From: an uncultured Pseudomonadales bacterium
GTDB lineage: Bacteria > Pseudomonadota > Gammaproteobacteria > Pseudomonadales > Azotimanducaceae
Assembly: GCA_943787425.1 (NCBI GenBank)
Contig: CALSMJ010000001.1
Location: 496,001 to 560,000, forward strand
Length of the DNA: 64,000 nucleotides
Direction: 5' to 3'
Part shown: piece after piece, positions 30,951 through 40,808 of the stretch
Layout: each line of letters starts with the position of its first letter
Numbering within the stretch: the first letter of the stretch is position 1
Translations under genes and position numbers: made by a program
Notes under the pieces: generated by a model
The model's input: the letters and a program-made list of their open reading frames with translations, nothing else
Told to the model about the DNA's origin: nothing
Databases searched by the model: none

Positions 30951-33824
30951 TTAACTCCTGCCTTGAATCGTTTCAATTTCATCGAACTCACCGCTTAGCG
31001 CGAGTGAGACCAAAGCATCCTGTTGCGCTTGATGCAGCCCCATATTGCCTGCCGCTGCAGCCGCCGATGCCGCCCTGCCCGCATACTTGAGGTGTAATTC
31101 TGCGGCGTGATTTTGTAATGCGCGCCGAATGTGGTGCTGGCTGCTATACCAGGCGCCCTGATTCATCGGTTCCTCTTGGCACCAAATGGCTTCTGTGACA
31201 TTGACATAATCGGCGAGCACCACACCCAACGCCTCTTGTGGAAAGGGATACAGCTGCTCAATGCGAATAATGGCGACATGATCAAGGCCTAGGTTATCGC
31301 GCTCGTTTTTCAAGTCATAATAAACTTTGCCACTGCACAATATTAAACGGGTTACCAACTCAACATTTTTCCCCGGTAAATCCTCAGCGATGACCGTTTT
31401 AAATTGACCCGCCGTTAACGCCGTTAGACTCGATACCGCGTCAGGGTGGCGGAGCAAACTTTTAGGCGTTAAAACAATAAGCGGTTTTTTGGCTTGCCGC
31501 AGCATCTGTCGCCGCAGTAAATGATAGATCTGTGCTGGCGTGGTCGGAACACACACTTGGATATTGTGCTCGGCGGAGAGTTGTAAGTAGCGCTCTAGCC
31601 GTGCTGAGGAGTGCTCGGGACCTGCCCCTTCGTATCCGTGGGGTAACAATAGGGTCAAACCAGATAGACGCGCCCACTTGTGTTCACCGCTGGTTATAAA
31701 TTGATCAATCACAACTTGGGCACCATTGGCAAAATCCCCAAATTGCGCTTCCCAAATGACCAGCGTTTTTGGACTGGTCTGAGAATACCCATATTCAAAA
31801 GCAAGCACCGCTTCCTCAGACAAAAAGGAGTCGTACAAGGCAAAATTGCCAGGCAAACCAATCGCAGCAATCGGCAGAATGGCCTCATCGGTCAGCTGGT
31901 CGTGCAACACCGCATGACGATGAGCAAAGGTTCCACGTCCCACGTCTTGTCCCGTTAGCCGAACATTATGACCTTCGCTCAAGAGGGTGGCATAGGCCAT
32001 CATCTCGGCAAATCCCCAATTGCAGGCCAACGCCCCGGCCCCCATCAAGGCTCGATCTTTAAGAATCTTATCGACTTGGCGATGCACCGTGACCGAGCTC
32101 GCAACCTTATCAATCGCAGCAGAGAGACTTTTAAATTGTGCAATATCGAATCGAGTATCGACCGGGGTATCCCAATCACGGCCCAAATAAGGTGTCCAAT
32201 CGACATATAAACTCGCGTTGGGCTCTTTGAGGTAATCCCAAGCGACCGCATTCCCTTCATCGAGCGCGTCTCGATAAGCAATAATGCGCCGCTCGTATTC
32301 GGCCAATTCAATGGCGCCCTCATGAATCAGCTTTTGGGAAAACTGTGCGAGCGTTGTCGGATGCGCGCGAATTGTTTGGTACATTTTTGGTTGCGTAATC
32401 GCTGGCTCGTCGCCCTCGTTATGACCCCGACGCCGGTAGCAGACAATATCGATGACAACGTCCTTTTTAAATCGCATGCGATAGTCCAGCGCCATTTGCG
32501 ATACAAACAAAACGGCAACTGGATCATCCCCGTTGACATGGAAGATTGGCGCTTGAACCATCTTCGCAACTTCCGTGCAATAACGGGCCGAGCGCGCATC
32601 CTCGCGCTTACTAATGGTGTAACCGATCTGGTTGTTAATAATAATATGGAGCGTTCCACCTGTATAAAAGCCTCGGGTTTGAGACATTTGAAACGTTTCC
32701 ATGACAACGCCCTGACCGGCAAATGCCGCATCTCCATGAACATTGATGGCAAGGACCTTGTCACCCACCGCGTCTCCCCGTCGATCCATTCTGGCCCGAA
32801 CAGAACCGGCTATGACGGGCGCTGCAATTTCAAGATGGCTCGGATTAAACCCAAGGGCCAAGTGCATTTCGCCACCAGGGGTCATCAAGTTAGAGGAGAA
32901 CCCTTGATGATACTTCACATCCCCTGAGCCTTCTGACGGCTGGTAGCGTCCTTCAAACTCATCAAACAGCGCCGCTGGGTCTTTCCCAAGCAGATTAACC
33001 AAAACGTTTAATCGCCCTCGATGCGCCATCCCAATCACGGTTTCAACCACACCCGATGACCCTGCTCGGTGAATTAGCTCGGCCAAACAGCAGATAAACG
33101 TTTCGGCACCTTCAAGACCAAACCGTTTGGTGCCGGGGTATTTCTTACCCAGATATAATTCTAGCCCCTCAGCGGCAAGGATCCGATCGAGCAACCGCCG
33201 CTTCGTGCCGTGGCCATAGTACGGCTTTGTCCGAGTGCTCTCCATCCGCTCCTGCACCCAGGATAATTCCTCTTGGTCGGTGATATGCATATATTCCGCA
33301 CCAATCGATCCGCAGTAGGTTTCTTCCAGCGCCGCCACGATTTCCGACAGGGGCGCTTCAGGTTGCCCCATAGCCAGCGAACCAATCTGGAATCGCGTAT
33401 CCCGATCGGCGTCGGACAAACCGTGATATTCGAGTGTGAGCGACGGTACATCTTCTTTCACTTCGAGTCCGAGCGGATCAAGTTCCGCCCGCAGATGTCC
33501 CCGGCGGCGATAACCGTTGATCAACTCACCAACGGCAAACTGTTTACGTTCATGATTCGCCGAGATCGAAGAAGCTGAGGCTGGCACGACCCGTGCCTGG
33601 TTTTTGGCTAGGAGTAAGAAATGATCGCGAATTGTGGCGTGAGAGAGGTCTTGGCCTGCAGCGCCTGCCTCTGTCCTCGGAAGCTGGTCGAAATAGGCGC
33701 GCCACGTCTCTGAGCAGCCTTCAGGATTAACGAGGTACTCCTCGAATAAAGCTTCGACATAGGCGGCGTTACTACCGGAGATGTGCCCACTTTGCCACAT
33801 CGATTCCATGGAGCCTTTGGACAT
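30951..33824 (-). CDS. sucA: 2-oxoglutarate dehydrogenase E1
   Basis: SucA decarboxylates 2-oxoglutarate with thiamine diphosphate and passes succinyl to SucB. With the chosen start it has 957 residues, the usual size. Landmarks are the N-terminal SGSNAAYVEALFEEYL, the substrate-binding GMAHRGRLNVL, the ThDP motif NGDDP near residue 415 and the GQDVGRGTFAHRHAVLHDQ region. I start at the ATG at 33824 because MSKGSMESMW aligns with MQESVMQRMW of Pseudomonas SucA; a TTG seven codons upstream is the alternative. About 90 bases separate it from sdhB. Confidence 0.96.
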   Translation of the reverse strand: MSKGSMESMWQSGHISGSNAAYVEALFEEYLVNPEGCSETWRAYFDQLPRTEAGAAGQDLSHATIRDHFLLLAKNQARVVPASASSISANHERKQFAVGELINGYRRRGHLRAELDPLGLEVKEDVPSLTLEYHGLSDADRDTRFQIGSLAMGQPEAPLSEIVAALEETYCGSIGAEYMHITDQEELSWVQERMESTRTKPYYGHGTKRRLLDRILAAEGLELYLGKKYPGTKRFGLEGAETFICCLAELIHRAGSSGVVETVIGMAHRGRLNVLVNLLGKDPAALFDEFEGRYQPSEGSGDVKYHQGFSSNLMTPGGEMHLALGFNPSHLEIAAPVIAGSVRARMDRRGDAVGDKVLAINVHGDAAFAGQGVVMETFQMSQTRGFYTGGTLHIIINNQIGYTISKREDARSARYCTEVAKMVQAPIFHVNGDDPVAVLFVSQMALDYRMRFKKDVVIDIVCYRRRGHNEGDEPAITQPKMYQTIRAHPTTLAQFSQKLIHEGAIELAEYERRIIAYRDALDEGNAVAWDYLKEPNASLYVDWTPYLGRDWDTPVDTRFDIAQFKSLSAAIDKVASSVTVHRQVDKILKDRALMGAGALACNWGFAEMMAYATLLSEGHNVRLTGQDVGRGTFAHRHAVLHDQLTDEAILPIAAIGLPGNFALYDSFLSEEAVLAFEYGYSQTSPKTLVIWEAQFGDFANGAQVVIDQFITSGEHKWARLSGLTLLLPHGYEGAGPEHSSARLERYLQLSAEHNIQVCVPTTPAQIYHLLRRQMLRQAKKPLIVLTPKSLLRHPDAVSSLTALTAGQFKTVIAEDLPGKNVELVTRLILCSGKVYYDLKNERDNLGLDHVAIIRIEQLYPFPQEALGVVLADYVNVTEAIWCQEEPMNQGAWYSSQHHIRRALQNHAAELHLKYAGRAASAAAAAGNMGLHQAQQDALVSLALSGEFDEIETIQGRS

Positions 33825-33913
33825 GTTCGACAACTCTATTTTCAAAGCCGCCTATTGTAGCCAACCTAGCCCTCGATCGATATCTCTTCACGCGGAATTA
33901 TTACCAAAATCGG

Positions 33914-34618
33914 TTAAAGTGCTCTATCCATTAACATATTACGAATGTGACCAATAGCACGCGTTGGGTTCAGTCCCTTTGGGCAAACGCTGACACAATT
34001 CATGATGCCGCGACATCGAAACACACTGAAGGGATCCTCTAGATCGCTTAATCTTGCCTCGGTCGCCGTATCGCGACTATCGGCTATAAACCGGTAAGCC
34101 TGAAGCAGCCCTGCTGGACCAATGAATTTATCAGGATTCCACCAAAAACTTGGGCACGACGTTGAGCAACAAGCGCACAAAATACACTCATACAGGCCGT
34201 CCAACTTCTCGCGATCTTCCGGGCTCTGCAGACGCTCCATTTTCGGCGGCAACGTATCGTTTATCAGATAGGGTTGGACCTTTTTGTAATTGTCATAGAA
34301 TTGCGTCATGTCAACGACCAAGTCGCGCACCACGGGTAGCCCCGGCAACGGACGAAGCTTCAGCTTCCCCCCGCGCGCGACTTCCGATACCGGCGTGATG
34401 CACGCCAGACCGTTCTTGCCGTTCATATTGACCCCGTCAGACCCACAAACCCCTTCCCGACAACTGCGCCGATAGGTCACTGACGGATCTTGTTCTTTAA
34501 TCAGCGCCATAACATCCAGCACCATGAGGTCACGGCCTTTGGGTATATCCACCGTAAAATCAGACATGTAGGGCCGATCATCGGTCTCTGGGTTGTATCG
34601 ATACACACTGACTTGCAT
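33914..34618 (-). CDS. sdhB: Succinate dehydrogenase iron-sulfur subunit
   Basis: SdhB carries electrons from FAD to the quinone site through three Fe-S clusters. The 2Fe-2S ligands are in SCREGVCGSDG with the later cysteine in LACIT. The 4Fe-4S ligands are in CILCACCSTSCP, and the 3Fe-4S region is RCRGIMNCVSVCPKGLNP. The start at 34618 (MQVSVYRYNPETD) matches Pseudomonas SdhB and has GAAGGA 7 bases upstream. It is separated from sdhA by an unusual 360-base spacer, so its expression may be set apart from sdhA. Confidence 0.96.
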   Translation of the reverse strand: MQVSVYRYNPETDDRPYMSDFTVDIPKGRDLMVLDVMALIKEQDPSVTYRRSCREGVCGSDGVNMNGKNGLACITPVSEVARGGKLKLRPLPGLPVVRDLVVDMTQFYDNYKKVQPYLINDTLPPKMERLQSPEDREKLDGLYECILCACCSTSCPSFWWNPDKFIGPAGLLQAYRFIADSRDTATEARLSDLEDPFSVFRCRGIMNCVSVCPKGLNPTRAIGHIRNMLMDRAL

Positions 34619-34663
34619 AAGCTGTCCTTCATCCAAAGCGTTTTATATCAAAGCGCGCACTTT

Positions 34664-34692
34664 TCTATCGCGCTCACTTAACGGTTGTTCAA
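34664..34692 (-). promoter_or_regulatory. Possible internal promoter for sdhB
   Basis: On the minus strand TTGAAC (34692-34687), a 17-base spacer and GATAGA (34669-34664) give matches of 4/6 and 3/6 to sigma-70. The predicted start near 34657 leaves about 40 bases before sdhB. The boxes are weak. Confidence 0.28.
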
Positions 34693-34727
34693 TGCGCCTG
34701 TCTATTCTAAGCGCCCTTCTCTGTTTG

Positions 34728-34771
34728 ACCTTTCGAACACCTTTCGTTCACCTTTCGATCACCTTTGTATT
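34728..34771. repeat. Four tandem 11-bp units, ACCTTTCGNNC
   Basis: Units are ACCTTTCGAAC, ACCTTTCGTTC, ACCTTTCGATC and a degenerate ACCTTTGTATT. In the mRNA sense (minus strand) they read CGAAAGGT repeated, so each carries a Shine-Dalgarno-like AAAGGT. The array lies about 110 bases upstream of sdhB. Confidence 0.85.
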
Positions 34772-34978
34772 TCCTTTAAGGTGTTAAGGCGTGTCTGGCC
34801 CAGAAGGTGTTACGACTTTTCTGGCCCAATTCCCAACCAAGACGGGACCTTCTTTAATTTGGATTCGGTCCGATTTAAAGTCCCTCATCCCAAGCTCTTG
34901 GCTCGGTAACCCGAGTCCTAACCCCCCTATGAGAGCGCCATCCAACCGCCAGCGATGTCGATGCAGCCCGGCGTCCAA

Positions 34979-36754
34979 TTAGTACTTTCGAATCATCGGC
35001 TCCATTGTGTCCATTGTTTTTGGACTAAAATTCACGGCTCGCTGACTCAACTGCTTTGTTTCAGGGGAATAAATCGAGTGCGCTAACCAGTTTTCATCAT
35101 CGCGCTCTTGAAAATCATCGCGCGCATGAGCACCGCGACTCTCGCGACGCCCCTCTGCGCTATAAGCAGTTGCTTCAGCAATTTCCAATAAATTATCTAA
35201 CTCCAGTGCTTCCAAACGAGCCGTATTAAACGCCATCGATTTATCTGCTAGGTAGGCCTCTCCAATCCGCGCCCTAAGTTCCTCAAGCTTTTTGATGCCT
35301 TCCTGCATCGGCGCCTCCTTGCGGAACACACCGAAATTCAATTGCATACATTCTTGCAATTCTCGCTTGAGTTGAGGCGGTGATTCGCCCGTTGCGGTCG
35401 AGGCATTCCACCGACCTAACCGCCCTAATGCTTGTTCTACATCCGAGTCGCTCGACGCTTGCAGCGCAATGCCCGAGCTCAACGCTTGGTTGATAAAAAG
35501 GCCAGCGGACCGTCCAAAAACCACCAAATCCAACAAGGAATTACCACCCAATCGATTTGCGCCATGTACCGATACGCAAGCGGCCTCACCAACGGCATAG
35601 AGCCCATCTACAATCTTATCCTGACCATTGGTATCGATTGTAATCGCCTGACCATGGATGTTCGTGGGCAGCCCGCCCATCATATAGTGACACGTCGGTA
35701 CGACTGGAATGGGCTCCTTGACCGGATCAACGTGAGCAAAGGTCTTAGATAATTCCACAATACCCGGGAGCCTCGAATGCAGAATATCTTCTCCTAGGTG
35801 ATCTAGTTTTAGGAGCACGTGATCTCCGTTCGGACCGGCGCCGCGCCCTTCCAGGATCTCGAGTACCATACTCCGAGCCACGACATCCCGACCCGCTAAA
35901 TCCTTAGCGTTCGGCGCATAGCGCTCCATGAATCGCTCGCCATCCTTATTGACTAGATAACCACCCTCACCCCGGCAACCCTCGGTGACCAAGGTTCCAG
36001 CGCCCGCGATGCCCGTGGGATGAAACTGCCACATTTCCATGTCTTGCTGCACAAATCCGGCCCTGAGCGCCATGCCTGTGCCATCGCCCGTGTTCATGAG
36101 CGCATTGGTGGTTGAGGCATAAATTCGACCCGCGCCCCCTGTGGCCAGAACGGTTGCTTTGGATTTGATATAAGACACTTCACCCGTTTCCATACAAATC
36201 GCAATCACACCCGTGACCGCACCGGCTGCGTTTTTTACGAGATCAACGGCGAACCATTCGCTGAAAATCGTTGAACCGGCTTGAATGTTCCCTTGATATA
36301 AAGTGTGCAGCAGCGCATGCCCGGTACGATCTGCCGCCGCACAGGTTCTTGCGGCTTGACCGCCCTTACCAAAATCTTTACTTTGCCCCCCAAACGGGCG
36401 CTGATAGATCCGACCATTTTCTTTTCTAGAGAAGGGCAGCCCCATATGCTCGAGTTCAAAAACAGCCTCAGGACCGACACTACACATATACTCGATCGCG
36501 TCTTGATCACCAATGTAGTCAGAGCCCTTGACCGTGTCATACATATGCCACCGCCAATCGTCATTAGGGTCCTCACTCGCAATTGCGCAGGTAATACCCC
36601 CTTGCGCGGAGACTGTGTGAGATCGCGTTGGGAACACCTTGGACACCACTGCGGTCTTGTGGCCCGATTGCGCCAGCTGCAACGCCGTACGCAGACCCGA
36701 ACCGCCGCCACCCACAATAATCGCGTCAAATTCCAGCGTCGATAAGTTAGACAT
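34979..36754 (-). CDS. sdhA: Succinate dehydrogenase flavoprotein subunit
   Basis: SdhA oxidises succinate to fumarate with covalent FAD. The 591 residues show the dinucleotide-binding [14 protein letters not shown] near residue 16 and [10 protein letters not shown] with the FAD-linking histidine near residue 46. The catalytic HPTGI and GCRGEGGYL regions lie near 240-260, and R-rich [10 protein letters not shown] near the C-terminus. It starts 2 bases after sdhD. Confidence 0.97.
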   Translation of the reverse strand: MSNLSTLEFDAIIVGGGGSGLRTALQLAQSGHKTAVVSKVFPTRSHTVSAQGGITCAIASEDPNDDWRWHMYDTVKGSDYIGDQDAIEYMCSVGPEAVFELEHMGLPFSRKENGRIYQRPFGGQSKDFGKGGQAARTCAAADRTGHALLHTLYQGNIQAGSTIFSEWFAVDLVKNAAGAVTGVIAICMETGEVSYIKSKATVLATGGAGRIYASTTNALMNTGDGTGMALRAGFVQQDMEMWQFHPTGIAGAGTLVTEGCRGEGGYLVNKDGERFMERYAPNAKDLAGRDVVARSMVLEILEGRGAGPNGDHVLLKLDHLGEDILHSRLPGIVELSKTFAHVDPVKEPIPVVPTCHYMMGGLPTNIHGQAITIDTNGQDKIVDGLYAVGEAACVSVHGANRLGGNSLLDLVVFGRSAGLFINQALSSGIALQASSDSDVEQALGRLGRWNASTATGESPPQLKRELQECMQLNFGVFRKEAPMQEGIKKLEELRARIGEAYLADKSMAFNTARLEALELDNLLEIAEATAYSAEGRRESRGAHARDDFQERDDENWLAHSIYSPETKQLSQRAVNFSPKTMDTMEPMIRKY

Positions 36755-36756
36755 TA

Positions 36757-37125
36757 TTAATTACCCCACAAAATTTTGATGCCCCAAAGCAAATAAGCCA
36801 GAATCGCGAGCAAGCAAACCGACTGATACATCGAACGCGCCCGATCCCCTTTCGGCCCCATTGTACGGGCTCTTAAATAATCCGTGCCGACGGTCCACAT
36901 TCCGATCCAAGCGTGCGCGCAGGTCGCGATCAAGGTCACGAGTGTTGCCAGCTGCATCCAAGTCGTACTGAAGAGCGCGGCCCAAACCTCAAACGATATC
37001 TCTTCTGAAACGAGCATAAAGCCCAGCAAATACAACGTATAAACCCCCATCACAACCGATGAGCCGCGCTGGATATACCAATCGCTTACCCCGTTTCTAG
37101 ATAGGCCTGTTACTTGTGTAACCAT
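36757..37125 (-). CDS. sdhD: Succinate dehydrogenase membrane anchor SdhD
   Basis: The second membrane anchor of complex II, with SdhC forming the quinone and heme site. The 122 residues have three membrane helices. The heme-ligand histidine is probably in [12 protein letters not shown] near residue 73, and DYLR follows. I start at the ATG at 37125 ([16 protein letters not shown]), which matches the Pseudomonas form and has AGGAGA upstream; the open frame extends 13 codons further. Confidence 0.93.
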   Translation of the reverse strand: MVTQVTGLSRNGVSDWYIQRGSSVVMGVYTLYLLGFMLVSEEISFEVWAALFSTTWMQLATLVTLIATCAHAWIGMWTVGTDYLRARTMGPKGDRARSMYQSVCLLAILAYLLWGIKILWGN

Positions 37126-37180
37126 ATACTCTCTCCTGATTCTTGCTACGCGCTGGGACGTCAATTAGATGATAAGTTGG

Positions 37181-37567
37181 CTAGATAATCCAAATCGTCA
37201 GCAGCGCGATTAGAACCGCAGAGACGGCTAGGGTGATATAGGCCGCCCGCGTACCCGCCACAAGACTTTCTGAGTCACTACCGTCCATCAATAAATGCTT
37301 CACCCCAGCCACAAAGTGATAGGCCAAAGCGGCCAGCACGATCCATGCGATGCTCTTACCAATCGGGGTGGCCAAACTGCTTTTGAGGCCCTCGAATGCG
37401 GCGGGCGACGACAACGACACTTCAAGCCCATACAACAAGAAGCCAAGTCCGATAAATAGCACCACGCCCGCGATCCGGTGGGAGATCGACGCAAGCGCTA
37501 TAATGGGCCAACGGAATTGGAGCAGATCACCTATACCAACATTGATCGGTCTTTTGTCTTGCTTCAT
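37181..37567 (-). CDS. sdhC: Succinate dehydrogenase cytochrome b556 subunit SdhC
   Basis: This first gene of the sdh-suc operon encodes a 128-residue anchor with three membrane helices. The conserved SISHRIAGV (residues 27-35) lies near the quinone site, and the heme-ligand histidine is in YHFVAGVKHLLMD near residue 85. I chose the ATG at 37567 (MKQDKRPINV) with a GGGAGAG ribosome binding site; the upstream open frame adds 24 residues that do not look like SdhC. Confidence 0.94.
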   Translation of the reverse strand: MKQDKRPINVGIGDLLQFRWPIIALASISHRIAGVVLFIGLGFLLYGLEVSLSSPAAFEGLKSSLATPIGKSIAWIVLAALAYHFVAGVKHLLMDGSDSESLVAGTRAAYITLAVSAVLIALLTIWII

Positions 37568-37750
37568 GGCTTTGTCTCTCCCAATCTGATTAAACGCAAA
37601 CGCGCTGGCGGCGCGGTTCTTCCCCTCTAATTTTGCCAAGGATGAACCCGATCAAGAAGTATTATTGACCGGATTGATGGCGAGATAGAGTTACAACGGT
37701 CGTTCCGAACGTTTGATCTCAGACGGACGACCGCCTGCGAAATCGCGGCA

Positions 37751-37779
37751 ATCATAGTGCTTGCTCAGCAAAAAAACAA
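37751..37779 (-). promoter_or_regulatory. Putative sdhC promoter
   Basis: On the minus strand TTGTTT (37779-37774), a 17-base spacer and TATGAT (37756-37751) form a fair sigma-70 promoter. Transcription would start near 37744, giving a leader of about 175 bases before sdhC. That is long enough for small-RNA or regulator control, although none is seen. Confidence 0.45.
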
Positions 37780-37811
37780 ACCGCGATAAAACAACCAGTC
37801 GGGTCGAAGGC

Positions 37812-37840
37812 TTTACATCTAAGACCCATTTTGATTACAT
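37812..37840 (+). promoter_or_regulatory. Putative gltA promoter
   Basis: TTTACA (37812-37817), a 17-base spacer and TTACAT (37835-37840) form a candidate promoter with a good -35 and a weak -10. The start near 37848 would leave about 70 bases before gltA. The -10 lies inside a perfect palindrome. Confidence 0.4.
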
Positions 37841-37846
37841 GTAATC
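37833..37846. promoter_or_regulatory. Perfect 14-bp palindrome, candidate operator
   Basis: GATTACATGTAATC is its own reverse complement and overlaps the putative gltA -10 element. It lies in the 350-base region between the divergent gltA and sdhC genes. It may bind a dimeric regulator; the regulator cannot be named from sequence. Confidence 0.45.
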
Positions 37847-37917
37847 CCGTTTTGACCGAGGTTGAATCCGTGAGATTCCCTGGTGCATAACGAAGATCAA
37901 GCTGGAATGAGTACGCT

Positions 37918-39198
37918 ATGAAACACACCGTTCAAATCACGATTGATGGCAAAACCACCGACCTTCCAGTTCTGGAAGCCACCGCCGGACTGGATGTTGT
38001 CGACGTCCGAAGCCTGATCAGCCAAGGCATTTACACCTATGATCCTGGTTTTTTATCAACGGCAGCTTGCGACTCCTCGATTACTTATATCGATGGGGAT
38101 GCCGGCGTTTTAACCTATTGTGGCTATCCCATAGAACAACTTGCAAACCACTCAGAGCATCTCGAGGTCTGCTACCTGTTGCTCCACAAGGAACTCCCCA
38201 CGGCGGCACAATTACATCAATTTAAGTCCGACATTGCAGACCGTATGCCAATTGACGTCCAGTTTGCGCAGATTTTTAACGGCTTTACGCAAACGGCCCA
38301 TCCCATGTCCATGTTGTGTGCGGCGGTTGCGGGCCTTGCCTCACTATTCCACGACGGGTTAGATATTTACAATGCGGCGCACCGGGTCGAATCGGCACTG
38401 CAATTGATTGCAAAAATTCCGACGCTTGCGGCCATGAGTTATCGAAAGTCAATCGGTGCGACGTTTGTCGACCCAGATCCTGCCTTGGGTTATGCCGAAA
38501 ACTTCCTCAATATGTGCTTCGGGGAAACTGGACGACCAAGCCAAGTAAGCCCAACGCTCGCACAGGCGCTGGATAAAATATTTATCCTGCATGCCGATCA
38601 TGAACAAAACGCGTCAACGTCAACCGTGCGACTGGCGGGGTCGACCGAAGCAAATCCGTATGCAGCCATCGCAGCCGGCATTGCCGCATTATGGGGTCCC
38701 TCTCACGGCGGAGCGAACGAAGCGGTTCTTGATATGCTGAATGAGATCGGAGATCTCAGTCGCGTCGGCGAATATCTTGACAAAGCCAAGGACAAAGAAG
38801 ACCCCTTCAAGCTAATGGGTTTTGGCCACCGGGTTTACAAAAACTTTGATCCCCGAGCAACGGTCATGCAAGCCAGCTGTCATGCTGTTTTGGCGGAACA
38901 AGGCGTAGACGACGAGCCCCTCTTAAAAGTTGCCAGCGCCCTTGAAAAAATTGCGCGGGAAGAGGCCTACTTTATCGACCGCAAACTTTATCCCAATATC
39001 GATTTTTATTCGGGTATCACACTCAAAGCGATGGGCATTCCCACCCCAATGTACACGGTCTTGTTCGCGCTCGGAAGAATGCCTGGCTGGATCGCACATT
39101 GGTCTGAGATGCTCAGTTCGCCTTTCAAAATTGGCCGGCCCAGACAGTTATATCTCGGCCCTGTCAAAAGGGACTATGTTCCTATGGACCAACGCTAG
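37918..39198 (+). CDS. gltA: Citrate synthase
   Basis: GltA condenses oxaloacetate and acetyl-CoA, the entry to the TCA cycle. The 426 residues match the large hexameric gram-negative type. Active-site motifs are ILHADHEQNAST near residue 230, FGHRVYKNFDPRA near residue 302, and the aspartate in NIDFYSG near residue 360. It is divergent from sdhCDAB-suc, so the two arms of the cycle share one control region. ppiB follows after 55 bases. Confidence 0.98.
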   Translation: MKHTVQITIDGKTTDLPVLEATAGLDVVDVRSLISQGIYTYDPGFLSTAACDSSITYIDGDAGVLTYCGYPIEQLANHSEHLEVCYLLLHKELPTAAQLHQFKSDIADRMPIDVQFAQIFNGFTQTAHPMSMLCAAVAGLASLFHDGLDIYNAAHRVESALQLIAKIPTLAAMSYRKSIGATFVDPDPALGYAENFLNMCFGETGRPSQVSPTLAQALDKIFILHADHEQNASTSTVRLAGSTEANPYAAIAAGIAALWGPSHGGANEAVLDMLNEIGDLSRVGEYLDKAKDKEDPFKLMGFGHRVYKNFDPRATVMQASCHAVLAEQGVDDEPLLKVASALEKIAREEAYFIDRKLYPNIDFYSGITLKAMGIPTPMYTVLFALGRMPGWIAHWSEMLSSPFKIGRPRQLYLGPVKRDYVPMDQR

Positions 39199-39253
39199 CC
39201 TCTGATCACCCAATCCACATGCCCCCATCTAAATTGATCAATAAGGATAAATT

Positions 39254-39772
39254 GTGAGCCTAACTGCTGTTATCGAAACCAACAAAGGCACCATCAATAT
39301 CGAGTTATTTGCTGACCAAACACCGATGACTTGCGCTAATTTCGTAAACCTCGTTCAAAAAGGTTATTACGATGGGCTCAGCTTCCATCGGGTCATAAGC
39401 GACTTCATGATCCAAGGCGGGTGCCCGCTTGGTACCGGCACGGGCGGGCCTGGCTATCGTTTTGAGGATGAATTCTCAGATGATTTAAGTCACGATCGCG
39501 CTGGCATCTTATCAATGGCCAACGCGGGCCCTGGCACCAACGGCAGTCAATTTTTTATCACCCACGGACCAACGCTACATTTAAATGATAAACACACCGT
39601 TTTTGGCGCGGTCATAAGCGATAGCGACCAAGCTGTTGTCAATGACATTCGGCTGGGTGATACCATGGTTAAAGTCCATATCGAGGGCGATACCGAGACG
39701 CTGCTCACCGACCAACAAGCGAACCTAGAAAAGTGGAACGCCGCCCTGGCGGATGCCTTCCCAGACCTGTAA
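39254..39772 (+). CDS. ppiB: Peptidyl-prolyl cis-trans isomerase, cyclophilin type
   Basis: A 172-residue cytoplasmic cyclophilin that speeds proline isomerisation. Family motifs are [13 protein letters not shown] (residues 45-57), GSQFFITHG near residue 96, and HTVFGAV near residue 114. The start is a GTG. No signal peptide is seen, so it is the PpiB type rather than the periplasmic PpiA. It lies between gltA and a 2-hydroxyacid dehydrogenase on the same strand. Confidence 0.93.
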   Translation: MSLTAVIETNKGTINIELFADQTPMTCANFVNLVQKGYYDGLSFHRVISDFMIQGGCPLGTGTGGPGYRFEDEFSDDLSHDRAGILSMANAGPGTNGSQFFITHGPTLHLNDKHTVFGAVISDSDQAVVNDIRLGDTMVKVHIEGDTETLLTDQQANLEKWNAALADAFPDL

Positions 39773-39815
39773 TGCCAATTGGGACCGCGCGCATTCCCAG
39801 CTACCGAAAACCTTC

Positions 39816-40808
39816 ATGAACGGCGTCATCCTTGACGCCGACAGTCTTGGTCTGGGCATGGACCTCAGCCCAATCACAACCCAACTCAGCGGTTGGTCTG
39901 TTTATGCCGCAACACCACAAGAAGATCTTTTTGATCGGATTGAGACCGCAGAGGTCGTACTCACCAACAAAGTGATCTTGTCGCGCACGGCCCTCCGCCA
40001 CGCTAAACGACTCAAGCACATTAGCGTCATGGCAACTGGCACCAACAATATCGATCTTGCTGCCGCAAGCGAACAGGGAATTAGCGTGTCCAATGCGGCG
40101 GGCTACGCGACGCCGTCGGTCTCCCAACACGTTCTAACGCTGATGCTGAATCTCGCGACGAACATGCCCCGTTATTTACAAGATACACAGGCTGGACAAT
40201 GGCAAAAGAGTCCGGTCTTCTGCCGGCTTGACCATCCAATTATTGAGCTATCCGGTAAAACCCTTGGCATCATTGGCCTCGGTGAATTGGGTCTGGCCGT
40301 TGGCAAGCTGGCAACGGCCTTTGGCATGACTGTGATCGCCGCGAGCGCCCAGGCGATCCCCTCGTCCGCGCCAACGCCCACGAACATTGTCCGGTGCGAT
40401 CTCCCGACACTTCTGCAGCGGGCTGATGTGGTTTCGTTGCACTGCCCGTTAACGACGGACACTGAACATCTGATCGACGCCGCAAGTCTTGCCGTTATGA
40501 AACCTTCTGCTTTTCTAATCAATACCGCTCGAGGCGCATTGGTGGACAGTCAGGCATTGCTCGACGCGTTAGAGGCCGGTCACATCGCGGGCGCGGCGGT
40601 CGATGTCTTGGCAATCGAGCCGCCAACCCTTCAAGAAGCACTTCTTCAGATCCATCGCCCCAACTTGCTCATCACACCGCATAATGCTTGGGGCGCCCTT
40701 GAATCACGACAACGTTTGATTCAACAAATGGCGGACAATATTCGAGGTTTTTGCGCGAACACGCCGGTCCGGCAGGTTAACGCAGCAGGGCCTTTGAAGC
40801 ACTCGTAA
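39816..40808 (+). CDS. D-2-hydroxyacid dehydrogenase
   Basis: A 330-residue NAD(P)-dependent oxidoreductase of the D-isomer-specific family. The Rossmann motif GIIGLGELGLAVG lies in the middle. The catalytic residues are Arg in NTARGALVD, Glu in AIEPP and His in TPHNAWG. The closest type by pattern is glycerate dehydrogenase/hydroxypyruvate reductase, but the substrate is not certain. I start at the ATG at 39816 (MNGVILDADS); the frame is open 21 codons further up, overlapping ppiB. Its last 32 bases overlap the end of the convergent VWA gene. Confidence 0.88.
   Translation: MNGVILDADSLGLGMDLSPITTQLSGWSVYAATPQEDLFDRIETAEVVLTNKVILSRTALRHAKRLKHISVMATGTNNIDLAAASEQGISVSNAAGYATPSVSQHVLTLMLNLATNMPRYLQDTQAGQWQKSPVFCRLDHPIIELSGKTLGIIGLGELGLAVGKLATAFGMTVIAASAQAIPSSAPTPTNIVRCDLPTLLQRADVVSLHCPLTTDTEHLIDAASLAVMKPSAFLINTARGALVDSQALLDALEAGHIAGAAVDVLAIEPPTLQEALLQIHRPNLLITPHNAWGALESRQRLIQQMADNIRGFCANTPVRQVNAAGPLKHS

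Larger units (their letters stand above)
34619..34978. other. Unusual 360-base spacer between sdhA and sdhB
   Basis: The sdhA-sdhB junction is normally about 15 bases. Here it is 360, with no recognised gene. It contains a 4-unit tandem repeat (34728-34771), a repeated TCTGGCCCA (34794-34802 and 34820-34828) and a possible internal promoter. A 64-codon frame begins with TTG directly after the sdhA stop but resembles no protein I know. Confidence 0.6.

Noticed and set aside
34784..34978. 64-codon minus-strand frame starting TTG right after the sdhA stop
   Set aside because: No family pattern is seen and TTG is a weak start; it is kept only as part of the spacer description.
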